The translations under genes were made by a program, and so were the position numbers. From the NCBI GenBank assembly GCA_016718405.1, contig JADKDJ010000004.1:310001-374000 (forward strand): DNA of 64,000 nucleotides. Direction: 5' to 3'. The notes under the pieces were generated by a model, which saw only the letters and a list, made by a program, of their open reading frames with translations, did not search any database and was not told where the DNA came from. Below, in pieces: positions 60,223 through 64,000 of the stretch (its first letter is position 1; each line of letters opens with the position of its first letter). The DNA is from Candidatus Rhodoferax odensensis. Its GTDB lineage: Bacteria; Pseudomonadota; Gammaproteobacteria; Burkholderiales; Burkholderiaceae_C.

Positions 60223-62538
60223 ATGCGACTCAATCGCCTCGTCACGGCCCTGTCCTGGGCCCTTCCCATTCTTTCAGCGAACTTGTCGCAACCGGCCCTG
60301 GCTCAAGGCGTGGCTACCGACGCCCAACTCAAGGCGGTGGTCGTCACCGGTTCGGGCATGCGCTCGCCGCTCGACCCCAACTTGCCCAACAGCACCGCCA
60401 GCCGCACCGCCGAGCAGTTGCAAGAGCAAAATCTGTTCAACCCGGAAGATGCGCTGGAGCACCTGCCCAGCCTGACAGTGCGCAAGCGCTTTTTTGGTGA
60501 CCGCAATGCCAACCTGGCCGGGCGCAGCTACGGCACGCTACAACCGGGGCGATCCCTGGTGTACCTGGATGGCTACCTGATTTCCAACTTTTTGGGGCGC
60601 TTTGATGCACCACGCTGGAACATGGTCAACAACGAGGCGATCGAGCGCGTCGATGCGCTTTTCGGCCCGTTTTCCGCCATCTATCCCGGTAACTCGATTG
60701 GTACCACGGTGGTCATCAGCGAGCGCAAGCCCAAGGGTGTTGAAGCGTCGGCCAGCATCAAGTTCAATCGTCAGTCCTTCGATGAGTACGCAAATAGCGA
60801 CACCTATCTCAGCAGCATGACTTCGGCGCGCGTGGCGTCGCGCCTGACCAATGGCATTTGGTACGCCGTGGCGGTGCAGCATCAGGACAGTGAAGGGCAT
60901 CCACAGGGCTTTGCGAACGTTGTGCAGAGCAGTGGCGCCTACCCGACGGTTACCGGCGCCACCACGCTGGTCACCGGTGTGCGCTATGACGTCAATTCAA
61001 TGGGGCAATCGCGCGCCTTGTTCGGATCGACCTCGACCGACCATACGGTACAAGACACGCTCAACCTGCGCCTGGGTTATGACATCTCGGCCACGTCCGA
61101 GATCGAGGGCCGGGCGGCGCTGTGGCGCAATGACAGCACCGTGACCAACCAGACCTGGCTGCGTGACACAGGCGGCAATCCGGTGTGGGGCGGCAAGGTC
61201 AGCGATGGCCTCAACACATTCAACATCGCGACCAACTTCTTTGCCCCCAGCAAAGTTGACGAAAACCACCGTCAACTGGGACTGACCTGGAAGACCAAGC
61301 ACGCGACCGGCTGGAACGCTTCGGTGGTGGCGACCGATTACAAGATCATCTCCGACCCAAATCGCGCTGCCGCCAATCCCACGCCCGTGGCCGACTTGGG
61401 TGGCGTTGGCACCGTGACGCGGCGCGACGGCACCGGCTGGAATACCTTTGAGCTGCAGGCCGCCTACACACCCGTTGCGGGGGATTGGGGCGGCGGCAAA
61501 CATGCCCTGTTGATGGGGCTGCACCGCAACCAATACACCTTGTCCAACGTGGTCAACAACGCCAGCGATTGGCGCAATGCTGAGACGACGCTGAATCAGA
61601 ACTACCAGGGCAAGACGGCCATCACCGCCGTCTATGCGCAGGACGCGTGGCGCCTGCACCCGGCATTGACGCTGACCGGCGGATTGCGTTATGAGCAGTT
61701 CCGCGCGTTCGATGGCGCTCAATACTTCGCCGGCACGCCGCAGGTGCAGTCGGCTTACCCCGAGCGCACGCTGCATGCCTCCAGCCCCAAGCTGTCATTG
61801 GCCTGGGTTGCGATGGATGACCTTGTGCTCAAGGCCAGCGCTGGCAAGGGTGTGCGCTTTCCCAATGTAGACGAGTTGTTCAATGGCACCAAGACCGGCA
61901 CCGGCATCACCTTCAGCGACCCCAACCTGAAGCCCGAGGTGTCCGCCGCTCTGGAGCTGTCCGCCGAAAAGACCTGGGACCAACACAGTCTGCGCATGAG
62001 TTACTTCCGCGACGATTCCACCGACACCATCCTGCGCCAGACCGATAGCACCGTGACGCCCAGCGTCAGCCGCGTCAGCAATGTCGACCGGGTGCTGACC
62101 GATGGCATCGAGGCCGTCTGGCAGGCCAGCAACCTGGGCCTCACGGGGCTCGACCTGGAGGCCAATGCCACTTATGCCCACGCGGTCGTGAAAGAAAACA
62201 CCCGTAATCCAGCTACCGTTGGCAAGCAGTGGCTGCGCATTCCCCGCACCCGCGCGTCCTTGCAGGCAAGCTACCGTGGCATTGAAAACTGGCTTCTGGC
62301 CGCTGCCTGGCGCTACCAGAGTGCCTCGTATTCCAACGAACTCAACCTCGATACCAACCACAACGTGTACGGCGGCATGTCCAAGGTCAACAAGCTGGAC
62401 CTACGCGCCTCTTGGCGTTTTGCCAAGGGCTGGGACTGGGCCTTTGGCGTCGACAATCTGATGAACAATCCCTCCTGGCAACACCACACCTTGCCACAGC
62501 GCAGCCTGCACACATCGCTGTCGTATAGCCTGAAGTGA
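60223..62538 (+). CDS. TonB-dependent outer-membrane receptor, probable metal uptake
   Basis: A 771-residue TonB-dependent receptor. A signal peptide ending near 'LSQPALAQG' is followed by a TonB-box-like 'LKAVVVTGSGM', the plug ('LVYLDGYLISNFLGRFDAPR', 'IERVDALFGPFSAIYPGNSI') and a barrel ending 'LHTSLSYSLK'. Iron-siderophore receptors, copper receptors and others share this fold; the DUF2946 gene before it and the CECC-containing propeller after it favour a metal complex, perhaps copper. TGGAG lies about eight bases before ATG 60223. The next gene starts seven bases after the stop, so they are one operon. Confidence 0.9.
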   Translation: MRLNRLVTALSWALPILSANLSQPALAQGVATDAQLKAVVVTGSGMRSPLDPNLPNSTASRTAEQLQEQNLFNPEDALEHLPSLTVRKRFFGDRNANLAGRSYGTLQPGRSLVYLDGYLISNFLGRFDAPRWNMVNNEAIERVDALFGPFSAIYPGNSIGTTVVISERKPKGVEASASIKFNRQSFDEYANSDTYLSSMTSARVASRLTNGIWYAVAVQHQDSEGHPQGFANVVQSSGAYPTVTGATTLVTGVRYDVNSMGQSRALFGSTSTDHTVQDTLNLRLGYDISATSEIEGRAALWRNDSTVTNQTWLRDTGGNPVWGGKVSDGLNTFNIATNFFAPSKVDENHRQLGLTWKTKHATGWNASVVATDYKIISDPNRAAANPTPVADLGGVGTVTRRDGTGWNTFELQAAYTPVAGDWGGGKHALLMGLHRNQYTLSNVVNNASDWRNAETTLNQNYQGKTAITAVYAQDAWRLHPALTLTGGLRYEQFRAFDGAQYFAGTPQVQSAYPERTLHASSPKLSLAWVAMDDLVLKASAGKGVRFPNVDELFNGTKTGTGITFSDPNLKPEVSAALELSAEKTWDQHSLRMSYFRDDSTDTILRQTDSTVTPSVSRVSNVDRVLTDGIEAVWQASNLGLTGLDLEANATYAHAVVKENTRNPATVGKQWLRIPRTRASLQASYRGIENWLLAAAWRYQSASYSNELNLDTNHNVYGGMSKVNKLDLRASWRFAKGWDWAFGVDNLMNNPSWQHHTLPQRSLHTSLSYSLK

Positions 62539-62545
62539 GCAGCTC

Positions 62546-63844
62546 ATGATGAACCGCCTGCATCCATGTCGCTTCTTGTGCCTGGTCGCACTTTTGTCAA
62601 GTATGGTGGGCGCGCCGCTGAAAGCACAGCAAGATCATGGCCAGCATCAGCCAGCCCCCAAAGGCGTGGTGGCCAGCGCACCGGTTGCAGCGACGAGCAA
62701 GCCCGCGGCGCGCAAACCGCGGCCCCAGTTGGGCATCAGCGCCGCGTTCGCGCCCGATGGCGCCCTGTGGGTAGTGGGGGTGGCGCCTCAGGGGCAGCTG
62801 TTTGTGCAAACCGCCCCACCATTCGCACCAGGCGAGGGGCCGACTTGGCTGGCGCCTCGATTGCTTGACACCGGGGGTGATCCGATCTCGGCAGACGGCG
62901 AGAACCATCCCAAGCTGGTATTCGGACCCTCTGGCACCGTGCTGGTCGCATACACCCAACCACTGGCCAGACCCAACAGCGGCTTTGTGCGCATGTTGCG
63001 CTCGCTCGACGCTGGCAAGACCTTCTCGCCGCCCTTCACGGTGCATGCCGACCGCCAGGAAATCACCCACCGCTTCGAGTCCATTGGGTTTGACGCGAAG
63101 GGTGCGCTGCACACCATCTGGATCGACAAGCGCGACCTGGAAGCCGCGCCCAAGGTCGGCAACAAATCGAGTTACCGAGGTGCTGCCATCTACCGCAATG
63201 TGTCGGTAGATGAGGGAGTCAGTTTCGGGCCCGACATCAAAGTGGCGGACCACTCCTGTGAGTGTTGCCGCATCGCGCTTGGGCTAGGCGCCGACGGTGT
63301 GCAGCGCGCCATGTGGCGCCATGTGTTCGAGCCCAACGTGCGTGACCATGCCTTCGCCGCGCTCACGAGCGCCGTCGCGCCGGCAGCGTCCTCCATTGTG
63401 CGCGCCACCTATGACGAATGGCGGGTTGATGGCTGCCCGCACCACGGCCCCAGCCTGGCTGCCACGGGCGATGGCTTTCATGCTGTGTGGTTCGGGATTC
63501 GCGAGCAGGGCGCCGCCAAGGTGAGTGGCGTGCGTTATGGGCGCCTGCATTCCGACGGCAACCCGGTGGAGGGCACCGTGCAGCTTCTGCCCGATGATCG
63601 CGCCGAGCACGCCAGCGTGGCGGCGCACGGTAGCCGCGTGGCGGTGGTGTGGCGCAGCGTCGATGGCATGACCAGCACGCTCAAGGCCTGGCTGTCGCTT
63701 GACGGCGGCAAGACCTTCCGCGCCAGCACACTCGGCCAGGCCAGCGGCGACAACGACTTTCCCCGCCTGGTGCAGCAGGGCCCACGCATGGCGGTGGTGT
63801 GGCGTCAGGCCAAGGAGGTACAGGTTTATGAACTCGCTTTCTGA
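62546..63844 (+). CDS. Exported beta-propeller (sialidase-like) protein with CECC motif
   Basis: A 432-residue exported protein. A signal peptide ends near 'GAPLKAQQD'; a His- and Pro-rich short linker follows. The rest resembles a sialidase-type beta-propeller with Asp-box-like repeats ('RSLDAGKTFSPPFTVH', 'WLSLDGGKTFRASTLG') but lacks the catalytic triad of true sialidases as far as I can see. The motif 'DHSCECCRIALG' (Cys238, Cys240, Cys241) is a likely metal or disulfide centre, and 'DEWRVDGCPHHGPSL' adds Cys and His. It follows a metal-type TonB receptor in the same operon. Function unknown; a periplasmic metal-binding or redox partner is possible. ATG 62546; the next gene overlaps its end by 17 bases. 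Confidence 0.8.
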   Translation: MMNRLHPCRFLCLVALLSSMVGAPLKAQQDHGQHQPAPKGVVASAPVAATSKPAARKPRPQLGISAAFAPDGALWVVGVAPQGQLFVQTAPPFAPGEGPTWLAPRLLDTGGDPISADGENHPKLVFGPSGTVLVAYTQPLARPNSGFVRMLRSLDAGKTFSPPFTVHADRQEITHRFESIGFDAKGALHTIWIDKRDLEAAPKVGNKSSYRGAAIYRNVSVDEGVSFGPDIKVADHSCECCRIALGLGADGVQRAMWRHVFEPNVRDHAFAALTSAVAPAASSIVRATYDEWRVDGCPHHGPSLAATGDGFHAVWFGIREQGAAKVSGVRYGRLHSDGNPVEGTVQLLPDDRAEHASVAAHGSRVAVVWRSVDGMTSTLKAWLSLDGGKTFRASTLGQASGDNDFPRLVQQGPRMAVVWRQAKEVQVYELAF

Positions 63845-64000
63845 ACACTCCCTGATCGCGGCCAATGCACCACGCTGGCCACGGCGCAGGCTGCTCGGCG
63901 CGGCTGCCATGGTGCCCCTGGTCTCATGGGCCAATCCGCATGCGAAGCATGGCCAAGCTAGCCCGTTTGCTGCAAATTCAGTAGCAGATTTCGATGAAAC
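63828..64000 (+). CDS. Exported protein with twin-arginine leader, N-terminal part only
   Basis: The first 57 residues of a protein cut by the window end. It begins 'MNSLSEHSLIAANAP' and then has 'PRRRLLGAAAMVPLVSWANP', an arginine pair followed by a hydrophobic core and an Ala-Asn-Pro cleavage region, which fits a Tat signal peptide. AAGGAGG stands nine bases before the ATG at 63828, which lies inside the end of the previous gene, so translation is probably coupled. What follows is too short to name; Tat export suggests a folded metal or redox protein, in keeping with the CECC propeller before it. Confidence 0.75.
   Translation, partial: MNSLSEHSLIAANAPRWPRRRLLGAAAMVPLVSWANPHAKHGQASPFAANSVADFDE

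Noticed and set aside
1..64000. tRNA genes, CRISPR arrays and insertion sequences
   Set aside because: I looked for tRNA-like cloverleaf sequences, repeated spacers, transposase motifs and terminal repeats and found none that I could support by eye.

Overview
The window looks like a chromosomal segment of a high-GC Gram-negative bacterium, most probably a betaproteobacterium of the order Burkholderiales (Comamonadaceae-like). The reasons are inference from gene content: a DUF3567 (BTH_I0359-type) protein, a DcaP-like porin, an N-terminally extended ExbB with two ExbD and a TonB, and a type VI secretion (T6SS) locus carrying the DUF2169/DUF3540/DUF4150 module. No rRNA, tRNA, CRISPR array, transposase or integrase was seen.

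Positions 1-24954 are one end of a T6SS locus. On the plus strand run tssG (cut by the window edge), tssH/clpV, vgrG, a DUF2169-pentapeptide fusion, a second pentapeptide protein, a DUF3540 protein, a DUF4150 PAAR-like tip protein, the FHA protein tagH, a PP2C phosphatase, then an unrecognised exported outer-membrane-like protein overlapping an exported TPR-CHAT protease. Facing them on the minus strand are tssA, tssB, tssC, a lipoprotein with six Ig-like repeats, a TPR-methyltransferase and hcp; tssJ diverges from tssA at the edge. tssE, tssF, tssK, tssL and tssM are not in the window. The exported CHAT protease with its barrel-like partner, and the lipoprotein/methyltransferase pair between hcp and tssC, are the most unusual parts.

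Positions 24969-37455 form a carbohydrate and TonB region: a CUT1 sugar ABC transporter with a GH1 beta-glucosidase (minus strand), a divergent LacI regulator, and a TonB-dependent receptor. Near-identical LacI-type operators (TGAAAWCGTTGTCAAA) lie on a well-formed promoter in front of the ABC operon and twice in front of the receptor, and a weaker copy lies before lacI; this suggests one regulon taking a beta-glucoside from outer membrane to hydrolysis. An exbB-exbD-exbD-tonB cluster follows, but exbB has a one-base frameshift as given.

Positions 37546-44450 (all minus) look like an arginine/ornithine catabolic locus: ornithine cyclodeaminase, a polar amino acid ABC transporter, a DcaP-like porin, a DMT exporter and arginase. 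Arginase plus ornithine cyclodeaminase would convert arginine to urea, proline and ammonia.

Positions 44648-59688 are mostly housekeeping and metabolic genes: wax ester synthase/DGAT, L-asparaginase II, a fused biotinyl-carboxyltransferase, a GlcD-type FAD oxidase, a small exported protein, an AAA/DUF4143 ATPase, a LysR regulator, phosphatidylserine decarboxylase, PurU, DUF3567 and DUF3108 proteins, a fumarylacetoacetase-family hydrolase, MarC and a DksA/TraR zinc-finger protein. Positions 59792-64000 hold a probable metal (perhaps copper) locus: a DUF2946 protein, a TonB-dependent receptor, an exported beta-propeller-like protein with a CECC motif, and the start of a protein with a twin-arginine leader.
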